Source: Streptomyces asiaticus (GTDB lineage Bacteria; Actinomycetota; Actinomycetes; Streptomycetales; Streptomycetaceae). Taken from it: a stretch of 64,000 nt of DNA. The DNA lies in NCBI RefSeq assembly GCF_018138715.1, contig NZ_JAGSHX010000006.1:6200001-6264000 (forward strand), in the 5' to 3' direction. Shown here piece by piece: positions 16,736 to 26,633 of this stretch; the first letter of the stretch is position 1, and the number at the start of each line of letters is the position of its first letter. The translations under genes and the position numbers were made by a program. The notes beneath the pieces are model-generated. The model saw nothing but the letters and a program-made list of their open reading frames with translations. It had not been told where the DNA came from and searched no databases.

Positions 16736-17731
16736 ATGCCCCCGATCCCCACCGCAGAGCTCCATCTCCATATCGAGGGCACCCTGGAGCCCGATCTGGC
16801 CTTCGCGCTCGCCGGGCGCAATGGGGTCGAGCTGCCGTTCGCCACCGAGGAGGAGCTGCGGGCCGCCTACTCCTTCGGTGACCTCCAGGACTTCCTGGAC
16901 CTCTACTACGCGCTGATGACCGTGTTGCGCACCGAGGACGACTTCGCCGACCTCACCAACGCGTACCTGGCCCGCGCCCGTGCGCAGGGCGTGCGGCATG
17001 CGGAGATCTTCTTCGACCCGCAGGCGCACACCGTGCGCGGTGTGGAGATCGACACGGTCATCCGTGGCATCGGCCGCGCGCTGGACGCCGCGCCGCGCGC
17101 GTACGGCATCACCACGCGCCTGATCATGTGCTTCCTGCGCGACGAGAGCGCCGAGTCGGCCCTGGCCACCTTCGAGGCGGCCCGGCCCCATCTGGACCGG
17201 ATCGCCGCCGTCGGACTGGACTCGGCGGAGGTCGGGAACCCGCCGTCGAAGTTCCGCGAGGTGTACGCGCTGGCGCGGCAGGCCGGGCTGAAGTGCGTCG
17301 CGCACGCGGGGGAGGAGGGGCCGCCCGCGTATGTGTGGGAGGCGCTGGACGTCCTCGGCGTGGACCGTGTCGACCACGGGGTGCGGAGCCTGGAGGACGA
17401 GGCGCTGGTGGCCCGGCTGGTCGCGGACCGCACCCCGCTGACCGTCTGCCCCCTGTCGAACGTCCGGCTGCGCGTCGTGGACCGCCTCGAGGACCATCCG
17501 CTGCCCGCGATGCTGGACGCCGGTCTGCTGGTGACGGTCAATTCCGACGACCCCGCCTACTTCGGCGGCTACGTGGGCGACAACTACACCGCCGTACGGG
17601 ACGCGCTCGGCCTCGACGAGGCCACCCTGCGCACCCTGGCCCGCAACTCCTTCCAGGCCGCCTTCCTCGACGAGGAGACGCGGGCGGCGTATCTGAAGCA
17701 GGTCGAGAACTGGAGCCGAGGCCGAGGCTGA
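16736..17731 (+). CDS. Adenine-deaminase-type member of the adenosine deaminase family
   Basis: A 331-residue zinc hydrolase. The metal ligands are visible: HLH at residues 10-12, a His in CVAHAGEEGPP, and the Asp pair in TVNSDDPAYFGGY. The segments TLEPDLAFALAGRN, FFDPQAHTVRGV, VGLDSAEVGNPPSKF and VCPLSNVRL match the bacterial/fungal adenine aminohydrolase branch rather than classical adenosine deaminase, so adenine to hypoxanthine is the likely reaction. It is a cytoplasmic purine salvage enzyme. ATG at 16736 was chosen; an in-frame GTG at 16724 is the alternative. It converges on nasA with a 21-bp gap. Confidence 0.88.
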   Translation: MPPIPTAELHLHIEGTLEPDLAFALAGRNGVELPFATEEELRAAYSFGDLQDFLDLYYALMTVLRTEDDFADLTNAYLARARAQGVRHAEIFFDPQAHTVRGVEIDTVIRGIGRALDAAPRAYGITTRLIMCFLRDESAESALATFEAARPHLDRIAAVGLDSAEVGNPPSKFREVYALARQAGLKCVAHAGEEGPPAYVWEALDVLGVDRVDHGVRSLEDEALVARLVADRTPLTVCPLSNVRLRVVDRLEDHPLPAMLDAGLLVTVNSDDPAYFGGYVGDNYTAVRDALGLDEATLRTLARNSFQAAFLDEETRAAYLKQVENWSRGRG

Positions 17732-17752
17732 CCGGAGGCTGATCGGAGGCGG

Positions 17753-20038
17753 TCAGTCCGCGGCCGGTTCCAGCCGCACCGCGCACACCTTGAACTCCGG
17801 CATCCGCGACACCGGATCCAGCGCCGGGTTCGTCACCGTGTTGGCCCGCCCCGGCCCCGCCCAGTGGAACGGCATGAACACCGTGTCCGGCCGGATGTCC
17901 CGGCTGATCCGGGCCGGGGCCAGGGCGCGGCCGCGCCGGGAGACCACCGCGATCGGCGCGCCCTCGTCCACCCCCAGCCGCTCGGCGAGCAGCGGGTGGA
18001 GCTGGACGTAGGGGCCGGGCGCGGCCTCGTTGAGCTCGCCGACGCGGCGGGTCTGGGCGCCGGACTGGTACTGGGCCAGCACCCGCCCCGTCGTCAGCAG
18101 CACCGGATACTCCGCGTCCGGCTCCTCGGCCGCGGGGCGATGGCTGACCGGGGCGAAGCGGGCCCGGCCGTCGTCCGTGGCGAAGCGGTCGAGGAAGAGG
18201 CGGGGGGTGCCGGGGTGCGGGTGGGCTCCCGCGGTCATGGAGTTTCCCGGGCTGACGGAGTCCGCCGGGCTCGCGGAGTCGGCCGGGCTCACGGAGTCGG
18301 CCGGGTTCGCGGATGCGGCCCCCTCTGCGTCGTCCCGTTCCACGCGCTCCGGGCACGGCCAGAACACCCCGTCCTCCTCCGCGATCCTCCGGTACGTGAT
18401 GCCCGAGTAGTCCGCCGGGCCCCCGGCCGAGGCCCGCCGCAGCTCCTCGAAGACCTCCTCCGCGTCCGCCGGGAACCCCTTCTCCCAGCCCAGCCGGGCC
18501 GCGAGCCCGCTCAGCACCCACAGGTCGGTCCGGACGCCCGGCGGCGGGGTGAGGGCCGCCCGGCGGAGGAGGACCCTGCCCTCCAGGTTGGTCATGGTCC
18601 CGGTCTCCTCGGCCCACTGGGCCACCGGCAGCACCACATCGGCGAGCGCGGCGGTCTCCGAGAGCACGACGTCCGCGACCGCCAGGAAGTCCAGCGACCG
18701 CAGCCGGGACTCCACATGAGCCGCGCGCGGGGCGGAGACCAGCGGGTTGGAGCCCATCAGCAGCAGCGCCCGGATGTCCTGCCCGAGCGCGTCCAGGAGT
18801 TCGTACGCGCTGCGCCCCGGCCCCGGCAGGTCGTCGGGTTCGACGCCCCAGACGGCCGCCACATGGGCGCGCGCGGCCGGGTCGTCGAGCTTGCGGTAGC
18901 CGGGCAGCTGATCGGCCTTCTGGCCGTGCTCGCGGCCGCCCTGGCCGTTGCCCTGGCCGGTCAGACAGCCGTAGCCGGACAGCGGACGGCCCGCGCGGCC
19001 GGTGGCCAGGCACAGGTTGATCCACGCCCCGACGGTGTCGGTGCCCTTGGACTGCTGCTCGGGCCCCCGGGCCGTCAGCACCATGGAGCTCTCCGCGTCG
19101 CAGAACATCGTGACGGCCTTACGGAGCTCAGGAACCGGGACGCCGGTGATCCGCTCCACCAGCTCCGGCCAGTGGGCCATCGCGGCGGCCCGTGCCTCGG
19201 GCCAGCCGCTGGTGCGCCGTTCGACGAAGTCCTCGTCCACCCGGCCCTCCGCGACCACCAGGTGCAGCAGCCCCAGCGCGAGCGCGAGATCGGTGCCGGG
19301 GCGCGGCGCCAGATGCAGATCCGCCTGCTCGGCCGTGCGGGTCCGCCGGGGATCGACCACGATCAGCCGGCCACCCGCCTCCTTCAGCTCGGTCAGATAG
19401 CGCAGCGCGGGCGGCATGGTCTCGGCCAGGTTCGAGCCGACGAGCACGACGCATCCGGTGCGGGCCACGTCCGCCAGCGGGAACGGCAGCCCTCGGTCAA
19501 GACCGAAGGCACGCTGATGGGCGGCGGCGGCCGAGGACATGCAGAACCGGCCGTTGTAGTCGATCTGCGAGGTGCCGAGCACCACCCGGGCGAACTTCCC
19601 CAGCGCGTACGCCTTCTCGTTCGTCAGCCCGCCGCCGCCGAAGACCCCCACCGCGTCGCGGCCGTACGCCCGGCCGGTGGACTCCAGGCCCTCGGCGATC
19701 CGGTCGAGGGCCTCCTCCCAGGTGGCCGGTTCGAGCCGGCCGGTGTCAGGGCGGCGGACCAGCGGCTCGGTCAGACGCACCCGGGAGGAGAGCACGGCGG
19801 GCGCGGTGCGGCCCTTGCCGCACAGCGCGCCACGGTTGACGGGGAACGCGGTGCGCTCGACCACCTCGACACCGCCCGGACGGCCCTCCGGACGGCCCTC
19901 CGGCCCGTCACCGGGTCCGCCGTCCGGCGGCACCGGGCGCAGCGCCATCCCGCACTGCAACGAACAGTAAGGGCAGTGCGTATCGACGGGGTCGGAGGAG
20001 GCGGGGGAGCGGTCCCCGGTAACCGGAACGTGCGCCAT
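17753..20038 (-). CDS. nasA: Assimilatory nitrate reductase-like molybdopterin oxidoreductase
   Basis: A 761-residue Mo-bisMGD enzyme. The N-terminal [4Fe-4S] site uses C22, C25 and C29 in [11 protein letters not shown] and a fourth Cys in NRGALCGKG near residue 72. Then come [40 protein letters not shown] and the C-terminal MopB domain beginning [17 protein letters not shown]. This fits NasA-type reductases that reduce nitrate to nitrite in the cytoplasm. An 18-bp in-frame repeat block near 18245-18318 inserts ADSVSP units before the last domain. A chelatase for siroheme synthesis is divergent from it, supporting a nitrate/nitrite role. No clear ribosome-binding site precedes the ATG. Confidence 0.88.
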   Translation of the reverse strand: MAHVPVTGDRSPASSDPVDTHCPYCSLQCGMALRPVPPDGGPGDGPEGRPEGRPGGVEVVERTAFPVNRGALCGKGRTAPAVLSSRVRLTEPLVRRPDTGRLEPATWEEALDRIAEGLESTGRAYGRDAVGVFGGGGLTNEKAYALGKFARVVLGTSQIDYNGRFCMSSAAAAHQRAFGLDRGLPFPLADVARTGCVVLVGSNLAETMPPALRYLTELKEAGGRLIVVDPRRTRTAEQADLHLAPRPGTDLALALGLLHLVVAEGRVDEDFVERRTSGWPEARAAAMAHWPELVERITGVPVPELRKAVTMFCDAESSMVLTARGPEQQSKGTDTVGAWINLCLATGRAGRPLSGYGCLTGQGNGQGGREHGQKADQLPGYRKLDDPAARAHVAAVWGVEPDDLPGPGRSAYELLDALGQDIRALLLMGSNPLVSAPRAAHVESRLRSLDFLAVADVVLSETAALADVVLPVAQWAEETGTMTNLEGRVLLRRAALTPPPGVRTDLWVLSGLAARLGWEKGFPADAEEVFEELRRASAGGPADYSGITYRRIAEEDGVFWPCPERVERDDAEGAASANPADSVSPADSASPADSVSPGNSMTAGAHPHPGTPRLFLDRFATDDGRARFAPVSHRPAAEEPDAEYPVLLTTGRVLAQYQSGAQTRRVGELNEAAPGPYVQLHPLLAERLGVDEGAPIAVVSRRGRALAPARISRDIRPDTVFMPFHWAGPGRANTVTNPALDPVSRMPEFKVCAVRLEPAAD

Positions 20039-20061
20039 GGGAAGGAGCGTGCTACGGCCGT

Positions 20062-20088
20062 GTTACAGCCCGCGTCACCTCGCATTAC
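20062..20088. promoter_or_regulatory. Weak candidate GlnR-type half-sites upstream of nasA
   Basis: Three GTNAC-like elements (GTTAC 20062-20066, GTCAC 20074-20078, ATTAC 20084-20088) lie in the 160-bp divergent region; the first and third are 22 bp apart. Nitrogen genes of Streptomyces are often under GlnR, but the spacing of the middle element is off and the GAAAC-type half-sites are not seen. Confidence 0.25.
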
Positions 20089-20198
20089 GCCTGCGGGAAG
20101 CGGACCTCAGCACGGCCCCGGGCGGCCGGTGAAGTCGACGCAATCACCTGTGACGGCCACGCAATGGCGGTGCAATCTGCCGCTGCCAGGCTCGCGCC

Positions 20199-21113
20199 AT
20201 GACGCCGCACCCCGCTCCTCCCGGCCCACCCGGCCCACCCGGTCCGCCCGGCCCTCATGGCCCCGACGGCACGGCGGACTTCGACAGTGCCCAGCGGATC
20301 ATGGCCCAGTTCACCGCCCAGCTCACCACCCAGCTCAACCGGCTCGGCCACCACGGCGTCCGCCGGGGTGGCCGCGAGCGCCCGCCGACGCTCGTCGCCG
20401 TCGCCCACGGCAGCCGGGACCCCGAGGCGCTGCGCACTGTGCACGCCCTCCTGGACCGCGTCCGCGCGCTCCGCCCCGGACTGCCCGTACGCCTCGGCCA
20501 TATCGAGCTCAACCGGCCGCTGCTGACCGACACACTGGCCGCGCTGCGCGGCGAGGCCGTGCTCGTCCCGCTGCTGCTGAGCCGCGGCCACCACATCAAA
20601 CAGGACATCCCGGCGGCCGTCGCCGCCGCGCCCCACCTCACCGCCCGGATCGCCGCCCCGCTCGGCCCGGACCCGCTGCTCGCCGAGGCACTGCACGCCC
20701 GGCTGGCGGAGGCGGGCCGCCGCGCCGCGGCTCCGCACCGGACGGGCGGCGTCGTCCTCGCCGCCGCGGGCTCCCGCGACCCGGACGCGGCCGTCGACAC
20801 GGCCCGTACCGCCGCCCTGCTCAGCGCCCGGCTCGGCGGGGTGCCCGTGCTGCCCGGCCACGCCTCCGGCTCCGGCCCCACCGTGCCCGAGGCCGTACGC
20901 GCCCTGGCCGCGCTCGGCCACGACCGGATCGCGGTCGCCTCCTACTTCACCGCGCCCGGCCGCTTCGCGACCCAGTGCGCGAGCGCCGCCCCCGGCCTCG
21001 CGGCCGCCCCGCTCGGCGCCCATCCGGCGGTGGCGCGTCTCGTACTGCGCCGTTACGAACAGGCGCTGGCCTCTGCGCCCTTGTCACACCCGGCGGCTAC
21101 CGTCGGTGTATGA
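20199..21113 (+). CDS. Sirohydrochlorin chelatase-like (CbiX) protein
   Basis: A 304-residue two-repeat chelatase. The first repeat has [24 protein letters not shown] with the metal-binding His and [16 protein letters not shown] with the second His pair. The second repeat, starting [14 protein letters not shown], has lost the first His and is probably structural. Ferrochelation of sirohydrochlorin would supply siroheme for nitrite or sulfite reductase. The N-terminus carries a collagen-like [13 protein letters not shown] stretch. The stop overlaps the dgt start as ATGA, and the gene diverges from nasA. Confidence 0.85.
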   Translation: MTPHPAPPGPPGPPGPPGPHGPDGTADFDSAQRIMAQFTAQLTTQLNRLGHHGVRRGGRERPPTLVAVAHGSRDPEALRTVHALLDRVRALRPGLPVRLGHIELNRPLLTDTLAALRGEAVLVPLLLSRGHHIKQDIPAAVAAAPHLTARIAAPLGPDPLLAEALHARLAEAGRRAAAPHRTGGVVLAAAGSRDPDAAVDTARTAALLSARLGGVPVLPGHASGSGPTVPEAVRALAALGHDRIAVASYFTAPGRFATQCASAAPGLAAAPLGAHPAVARLVLRRYEQALASAPLSHPAATVGV

Positions 21114-22552
21114 GCCCCAGCGCACCACCTGAACCCGAACCGGATCCGGCCGACCCGGCCGGTGTCCCTTCGACCAGCGCCGCCTCGACGGGCGCCGCCT
21201 CGACCGGTGCCGCCTCCATCGGCGCCGCCTCCGTCGGTGCCCCCGAGGCCGACCCCCGCCGCGTCCCCGGCTATGCCGCGGCGGACCTCGAGCGCTGGGC
21301 GCCCGAGCCCGACAAGCGGCCGGGCCGGACCGCCTTCCAGCGGGACCGGGCGCGGGTGCTGCACTCCGCCGCGCTGCGCAGACTGGCCGGGAAGACCCAG
21401 GTGGTGCCCGCCGCACCGGCCGCCGACCCCGGCCCCGCCGGGCGCGCCCCGGCCTTCGACGCCACGCCCCGCACCCGGCTGACCCACTCCCTGGAGTGCG
21501 CCCAGGTGGGCCGTGAGCTGGGGGCCGCCCTCGGCTGCGACCCGGATCTGGTGGAGATGGCCTGTCTCGCCCATGACATCGGCCATCCGCCGTTCGGGCA
21601 CAACGGCGAGCGGGTGCTCAACGAGATCGCCGAGCCCTGCGGCGGCTTCGAGGGAAACGCGCAGTCCCTGCGGCTGCTGGCCCGGCTGGAGCCGAAGCGG
21701 TTCGTGCCCGACCGGGTCACCGGCGAGCTGGTGAGCGTCGGGCTCAACCTCACCCGCGCCGCGCTGGACGCCGCCACCAAGTACCCCTGGCCGCGCGGCG
21801 GCCATCCGCACGGCCCCCGCTCCCCGAAGTTCGGGGTCTACGAGGACGACGTCCCGATCTTCGAGTGGTACCGGCAGGGCGCCCCCGAGGGCCGTACGAC
21901 CTTCGAGGCCCAGGTCATGGACTGGTCCGACGATGTCGCCTACTCCGTCCACGACGTCGAGGACGGGCTGCACGCGGGCCATCTGAACCCCGCGAGCCTG
22001 CTCGCCGAGCCCGAGCGCCGCGAGGTCTTCGCCGTCGCCGCCGACCGCTACGCTCTGGGAGCCGAGCCCGATGAGCTGGCCGAGGCGCTGGACCGGCTGC
22101 TGGGCCAGGAGTGGTGGCCGCACGGCTACGACGGCTCGTCCGTCGCCCAGGCCCGCCTCAAGGACGCCACCAGCCAGCTCATCGGCCGCTTCTGCCTGGC
22201 CGCCGAGGGTGCCACCCGCGCGGCGTACGGCACGGGCCGCTTCACCCGCTACCACGCCGAGCTGGTCGTGCCCCGCGCCACCCGCCTGGAGTGCGCGGTC
22301 CTCAAGGCGGTCGCCGACCGGTATGTGATCCAGCGCGCCGACCAGGAGCTGGTCCGGGCCGATCAGCGGGTGGTCATCGGCGAGCTGGGCGAGGCCCTGA
22401 TCGCCCGCGCCCCCGACGGCCTGGACCCCCAGTTCCGCGCGCTCTTCGACGCGGCCGGGGACGACCGGGGCCGGCTGCGGGCGATCGTCGACCAGATCGC
22501 CTCCCTGACCGACACCTCGGCCCGGGGCCTGCACGCCCGGCTCACCGGTTGA
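21110..22552 (+). CDS. dgt: dGTPase-like HD-domain triphosphohydrolase
   Basis: A 480-residue deoxyguanosinetriphosphate triphosphohydrolase-like protein. Core motifs: [17 protein letters not shown], then [15 protein letters not shown] with the HD pair, and [18 protein letters not shown]. It splits dNTPs to nucleosides and triphosphate in the cytoplasm. The ATG at 21110 overlaps the chelatase stop. Residues about 20-50 contain four 15-bp repeats (21182-21241) encoding STGAA-type units, a non-conserved insertion before the domain. The synteny with dnaG and the sigma gene is the standard Streptomyces order. Confidence 0.93.
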   Translation: MSPSAPPEPEPDPADPAGVPSTSAASTGAASTGAASIGAASVGAPEADPRRVPGYAAADLERWAPEPDKRPGRTAFQRDRARVLHSAALRRLAGKTQVVPAAPAADPGPAGRAPAFDATPRTRLTHSLECAQVGRELGAALGCDPDLVEMACLAHDIGHPPFGHNGERVLNEIAEPCGGFEGNAQSLRLLARLEPKRFVPDRVTGELVSVGLNLTRAALDAATKYPWPRGGHPHGPRSPKFGVYEDDVPIFEWYRQGAPEGRTTFEAQVMDWSDDVAYSVHDVEDGLHAGHLNPASLLAEPERREVFAVAADRYALGAEPDELAEALDRLLGQEWWPHGYDGSSVAQARLKDATSQLIGRFCLAAEGATRAAYGTGRFTRYHAELVVPRATRLECAVLKAVADRYVIQRADQELVRADQRVVIGELGEALIARAPDGLDPQFRALFDAAGDDRGRLRAIVDQIASLTDTSARGLHARLTG

Positions 22553-22872
22553 AGCCGGAAGTCGGAAGCCGGAATCCGAAGCCGGAATCCGGGGCCGCAG
22601 CCGAAGCCGGAAGCCGGGGCCGGAAGCTGAAGCCGCCCGCCGGATACGGCTTCCGCGCACACATACGGCCTACCGGCCCTTCCGGACGCACGCGCGGTGC
22701 GGGAGGCTCCCCTGTGACACAGCTTTCGGCACATCTCCCCGGCACGGCATTCCCGGTCCATCTTCCCGGCACCGCGATGAGGACGGCTTTCGGAACGCAC
22801 GACCTGACACGACCGGGGTAAGGCACTCATAGAGGAACTGCTCGGCACCGCTCGGCAGCGAGGAGGACACAA
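22553..22872. other. Intergenic region with degenerate GAAGCCGGAA repeats
   Basis: There is no gene in this 320-bp gap. The first 90 bases are an imperfect tandem array of GAAGCCGGAA/GGAATCCGAA-type 10-12-bp units. The remainder is promoter-sized and ends in AGGAGG at 22861-22866, the ribosome-binding site of the next gene. Confidence 0.7.
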
Positions 22873-24168
22873 GTGGTGGACGCACACCAGACATTCGTCA
22901 TCGTCGGAGGGGGCTTGGCCGGGGCGAAAGCCGCGGAAACCCTTCGAGCGGAGGGTTTCACCGGGCGGGTGATCCTCATCGGTGACGAACGCGACCACCC
23001 CTATGAACGGCCCCCGCTCTCCAAGGGCTTCCTCACCGGCAGCCAGGAGCGCGACAGCGTCTTCGTCCACGAGCCCGCCTGGTACGCCCAGTCCGATATC
23101 GAGCTCCACCTCGGCCTGCCCGCCGTCCACCTGGACCGCGCCGCCAAGGCCGTGACCCTGGGCGACGGCACCCGGGTCCACTACGACCGGCTGCTGCTGG
23201 CCACCGGCGCCGAGCCGCGCCGCCTCGACATCCCCGGCACCGATCTGGCCGGGGTCCACCATCTGCGCCGGCTCGCCCACGCCGAGCGGCTCAAGGGCGT
23301 CCTGTCCACCCTCGGCCGGGACAACGGCCAGCTGGTCATCGCGGGCGCGGGCTGGATCGGTCTCGAGGTCGCGGCCGCCGCCCGTGGCTACGGCGCCGAG
23401 GTGACCATCGTCGAGCCCGAGCCCACCCCGCTCCACCCCGTCCTCGGCCCCGAGCTGGGCGCCCTCTTCGCCGACCTCCACGGCGAGCACGGCGTCCGCT
23501 TCCACTTCGGCGCCCGCCTTACCGAGATCACCGGCCAGGACGGCATGGTCCTGGCCGCCCTCACCGACGACGGTGAGGAGCACCCCGCCCACAGCGTGCT
23601 GGCCGCCATCGGAGCCGCGCCGCGCACCGCCCTCGCCGAGGCCGCGGGGCTCGAGGTGGTGGACCGCGCGGCGGGCGGCGGCATCGCGGTCGACGCCTCG
23701 CTGCGCACCAGCGACCCGGACGTCTTCGCGGCGGGCGACGTGGCCTCCGCCCCGCTCGCGTTCCTCGAGGGCACCCCCGTACGGGCCGCGCTCCCGCCCA
23801 GCGCCCGGCTGCGCGTCGAGCACTGGGCCAACGCCCTGAACGGCGGCCCGGCGGCGGCCCGCGCCATGCTCGGCCAGGACGTCGCGTACGACCGGGTGCC
23901 GTACTTCTTCTCCGACCAGTACGACGTCGGCCTGGAGTACTCCGGTTACGCCCCGCCCGGCAGTTACGACCAGGTGCTGGTGCGCGGCGATGTCGGCAAG
24001 CGGCAGTTCATCGCCTTCTGGCTGAACGACGGCCGCCTGCTCGCGGGCATGAACGTCAACGTCTGGGACGTCACCGAATCGATCCAACGGCTCATCCGCG
24101 GCGGGCAGCGGCTCGACCCGGCGGCCCTGGCCGACCCGGCCGTCCCGCTCACCTCGCTCCTCCCGTAG
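22873..24168 (+). CDS. FAD-dependent ferredoxin-reductase-like oxidoreductase
   Basis: A 431-residue protein with two Rossmann motifs: FAD-binding FVIVGGGLAGAKAAETL near residue 8 and NAD(P)H-binding LVIAGAGWIGLEVAAAARGYGAEV near 157. It also has the second FAD contact TSDPDVFAAGDVA and an ERPPLSKGFLTG segment. It fits the ferredoxin/rubredoxin reductase family that feeds electrons to ferredoxins for P450s or other oxygenases. No ferredoxin gene is adjacent. The GTG at 22873 follows AGGAGG by 6 bases. It precedes dnaG by 74 bp. Confidence 0.9.
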   Translation: MVDAHQTFVIVGGGLAGAKAAETLRAEGFTGRVILIGDERDHPYERPPLSKGFLTGSQERDSVFVHEPAWYAQSDIELHLGLPAVHLDRAAKAVTLGDGTRVHYDRLLLATGAEPRRLDIPGTDLAGVHHLRRLAHAERLKGVLSTLGRDNGQLVIAGAGWIGLEVAAAARGYGAEVTIVEPEPTPLHPVLGPELGALFADLHGEHGVRFHFGARLTEITGQDGMVLAALTDDGEEHPAHSVLAAIGAAPRTALAEAAGLEVVDRAAGGGIAVDASLRTSDPDVFAAGDVASAPLAFLEGTPVRAALPPSARLRVEHWANALNGGPAAARAMLGQDVAYDRVPYFFSDQYDVGLEYSGYAPPGSYDQVLVRGDVGKRQFIAFWLNDGRLLAGMNVNVWDVTESIQRLIRGGQRLDPAALADPAVPLTSLLP

Positions 24169-24242
24169 CCCCCGGGCAGGTATTCACCGGGGTCCGGCAG
24201 GCGGCGGATGGCCATGTCGGACCCCGGCCGTAGAATTCGGGC

Positions 24243-26252
24243 GTGGCAGGCAGGATCAACGATGACGACGTGAAGGCGGTACGGGCAGCGGTCCCGATCG
24301 ACGCCGTCGTAGCCGAGTACCTCCAGCTGCGGAACGCGGGGGGTGGCAATCTCAAGGGCCTGTGCCCCTTCCATGACGAGAAGACCCCGTCCTTCCAGGT
24401 CAGCCCCAGCAAGGGGCTCTACTACTGCTTCGGCTGCCAGGAGGGCGGCGACACGGTCGACTTCATCATGAAGATCGACCACCTCTCCTTCGCCGAGACC
24501 ATCGAGCGGCTGGCCTCCCAGTCCGGGATCACCCTGCGGTACGAGGAGGGGGGCTACACCCCCGGCCGCCAGCAGGGCGAGCGCACCCGGCTGGTCGAGG
24601 CCCACAAGGCGGCCGCGCAGTTCTACGTGGAGCAGCTGGACCGCCCCGAGGCGGAGATCGGCCGTACCTTCCTGGCCCAGCGCGGCTTCGACCAGGCCGC
24701 GGCGCAGCACTTCAGCGTCGGCTACAGCCCGGCCGGCTGGGACCACCTCGTCCGCTTCCTGCGCGGCCGCGGCTTCACCGACAAGGAGCTGATCGTCTCC
24801 GGGCTCGCCCAGGAGGGCCGCCGCGGCCCGATCGACCGCTTCCGGGGCCGGCTGATGTGGCCGATCCGGGACATCGCCGGTGAGGTCGTCGGCTTCGGCG
24901 CCCGGAAGCTCCGCGACGACGACAACGGACCGAAGTACCTCAACACCCCCGAGACCCCGCTCTACCGGAAGTCCCAGGTCCTCTATGGCATCGACCTCGC
25001 GAAGAAGGACATCGCCAAGTCCAGCCGGGCGGTGGTGGTCGAGGGCTACACGGACGTCATGGCCTGCCATCTCGCGGGCGTCACCACCGCCATCGCCACC
25101 TGCGGCACCTCCTTCGGCGGCGACCACATCAAGATCCTCCGACGGCTGCTGATGGATAACTCGGGCGCGGAGGTGATCTTCACCTTCGACGGCGACGCGG
25201 CCGGGCAGAAGGCGGCCCTGCGCGCCTTCGAGGACGATCAGCGGTTCGCCGCCGAGACCTCCATCGCGATCACGCCCGACGGGATGGACCCGTGTGAACT
25301 CCGCTTGGCCCGTGGCGACGAGGCCGTGGCGGACCTGGTCGAGAGCCGCACCCCGCTGTTCGCGTTCGCGCTGAAGTCGATCGTCTCCCGCTACAACCTG
25401 GACACCGAGGAGGGCCGTATCGCCGCGGTCGACGAGGCGGTGCCGGTCGTCGCGGCGATCAAGAACCCCGGGCTGCGGGACCGCTATGCGATCCGGCTGA
25501 TCGGGATGGTCGGCATCGCCACCCAGGCCGAGGAGCAGTCGATCATCCGCCGGGTGCGCGGGCTGGCCCGCAGCAGGCAGCACGGCGGCCCGGGCGGCCC
25601 GGAGCACGGGGGCCGCGGTGATCAGCGGGGCGGCGGTCCGGGCGGGGCCCGGTACGGCGGCCGGGGCGACCAGCGCGGCGGCGGCCCGGGCGGCCCTGGC
25701 GGTCCTGGCGGGCCCGGCGGCCCGAACGGGGGCCCCGGCGCCGCGGGCGCGCCGCCGGTCCCGCGCGGCCCCGCGCTGAACCTGCGCAGCCCCGCCCATC
25801 GCGTCGAGCGCGAGCTGCTCAAGCTGGCGCTGCAACACCCCCATCTGGTCTCCCCGGCCTTCGACGCCTACGGCATCGACGAGTTCACCGCCCCGCCGTA
25901 CGCGGCGGTGCGCCGCGCCATCGAGGACGCGGGCGGCGCGGCCGCCGCGGACGACGACTATCTCGCCCGGGTCCGGGAGGCGGCGCCCGACGACACGGTC
26001 CGGGCGATGGTCACCGAGCTCGCCGTCGAGCCGCCGCACACCCGCCGCGACCCGGACGAGGTGTACGCGGGGGTGCAGTTGGTGGCCGTCCGGCTGGCCG
26101 CGGTGAACCACCGCGTGACCGAGGTGCGGGGCACCCTCCAGCGCCTGGGGCAGCACGCCGACCCCGCCCACCTCGCCGCCGTGCAGAACGAGCTCTGGGT
26201 GCTTCAGCAGTACGGCCAGTCCCTCCGGGACCGGGGCGCGGCGGCGCTGTAG
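24243..26252 (+). CDS. dnaG: DNA primase
   Basis: A 669-residue replicative primase. The zinc-binding CHC2 domain has C41, H44, C62 and C65. The TOPRIM core shows VVVEGYTDVMA and FDGDAAGQKA with the acidic metal ligands. The C-terminal helical DnaB-interaction part starts at about residue 515. Between TOPRIM and that part is a long Gly/Pro/Arg-rich linker (about residues 450-505) with GGPGGPEHGGRGDQRGGG repeats. The start is GTG at 24243. It acts at the replication fork with DnaB helicase. Confidence 0.97.
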   Translation: MAGRINDDDVKAVRAAVPIDAVVAEYLQLRNAGGGNLKGLCPFHDEKTPSFQVSPSKGLYYCFGCQEGGDTVDFIMKIDHLSFAETIERLASQSGITLRYEEGGYTPGRQQGERTRLVEAHKAAAQFYVEQLDRPEAEIGRTFLAQRGFDQAAAQHFSVGYSPAGWDHLVRFLRGRGFTDKELIVSGLAQEGRRGPIDRFRGRLMWPIRDIAGEVVGFGARKLRDDDNGPKYLNTPETPLYRKSQVLYGIDLAKKDIAKSSRAVVVEGYTDVMACHLAGVTTAIATCGTSFGGDHIKILRRLLMDNSGAEVIFTFDGDAAGQKAALRAFEDDQRFAAETSIAITPDGMDPCELRLARGDEAVADLVESRTPLFAFALKSIVSRYNLDTEEGRIAAVDEAVPVVAAIKNPGLRDRYAIRLIGMVGIATQAEEQSIIRRVRGLARSRQHGGPGGPEHGGRGDQRGGGPGGARYGGRGDQRGGGPGGPGGPGGPGGPNGGPGAAGAPPVPRGPALNLRSPAHRVERELLKLALQHPHLVSPAFDAYGIDEFTAPPYAAVRRAIEDAGGAAAADDDYLARVREAAPDDTVRAMVTELAVEPPHTRRDPDEVYAGVQLVAVRLAAVNHRVTEVRGTLQRLGQHADPAHLAAVQNELWVLQQYGQSLRDRGAAAL

Positions 26253-26633
26253 GAACGAGCGGGCGCTCAGGGAGAACGAGCGGGCGCTTGGGGAGACAGC
26301 GGCGGCAGGGGGTGGCGAGGGCCGGTGGATGGGGTCCGGCCAGCGCGTTCGTGGTCCGGCGGGCGGGCCGGAGGGCTCGCTGTAGTCGCCGGGTAGTCGT
26401 ACGGTCACGGGCCGCTGAGCAAAAAGTGCCCGCACGCCCCTCGTGGCGGGCCTGTGTCGTACTCCACACTGGGATGCGGTGCCTGAGTCCTCGGAGCGCG
26501 GCGGTCTTGGCCGGGTAGGGCCGGAAACCCCCGCAGAGTCGCTCAAGATGTACGGGACGGACGGCGGCGCGGCCGCCGTGCCGTACCCGATCGTTCTGCC
26601 CCCTCAGCAGCGATCACCCTGGAGGTCGCCCCC
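26253..26633. other. Promoter region of the sigma factor gene
   Basis: There is no gene in this 381-bp gap. A tandem GAACGAGCGGGCGCT duplication at about 26254-26290 is visible. The CCTGGAGGT ribosome-binding site lies about 10 bases before the GTG at 26634. No further element could be identified with confidence. Confidence 0.6.

Noticed and set aside
20062..20088. Firm GlnR box upstream of nasA
   Set aside because: Only GTNAC-like halves are present and their spacing does not fit the usual a-b site pattern, so it was kept only as a low-confidence candidate.
17864..22552. Very long plus-strand open frame (about 1560 codons) covering nasA, the chelatase and dgt
   Set aside because: Only the last 480 codons correspond to a real protein (dgt). 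The upstream part is the antisense of nasA and an alternative frame of the chelatase gene, and is Arg/Gly/Pro-rich nonsense typical of high-GC DNA.
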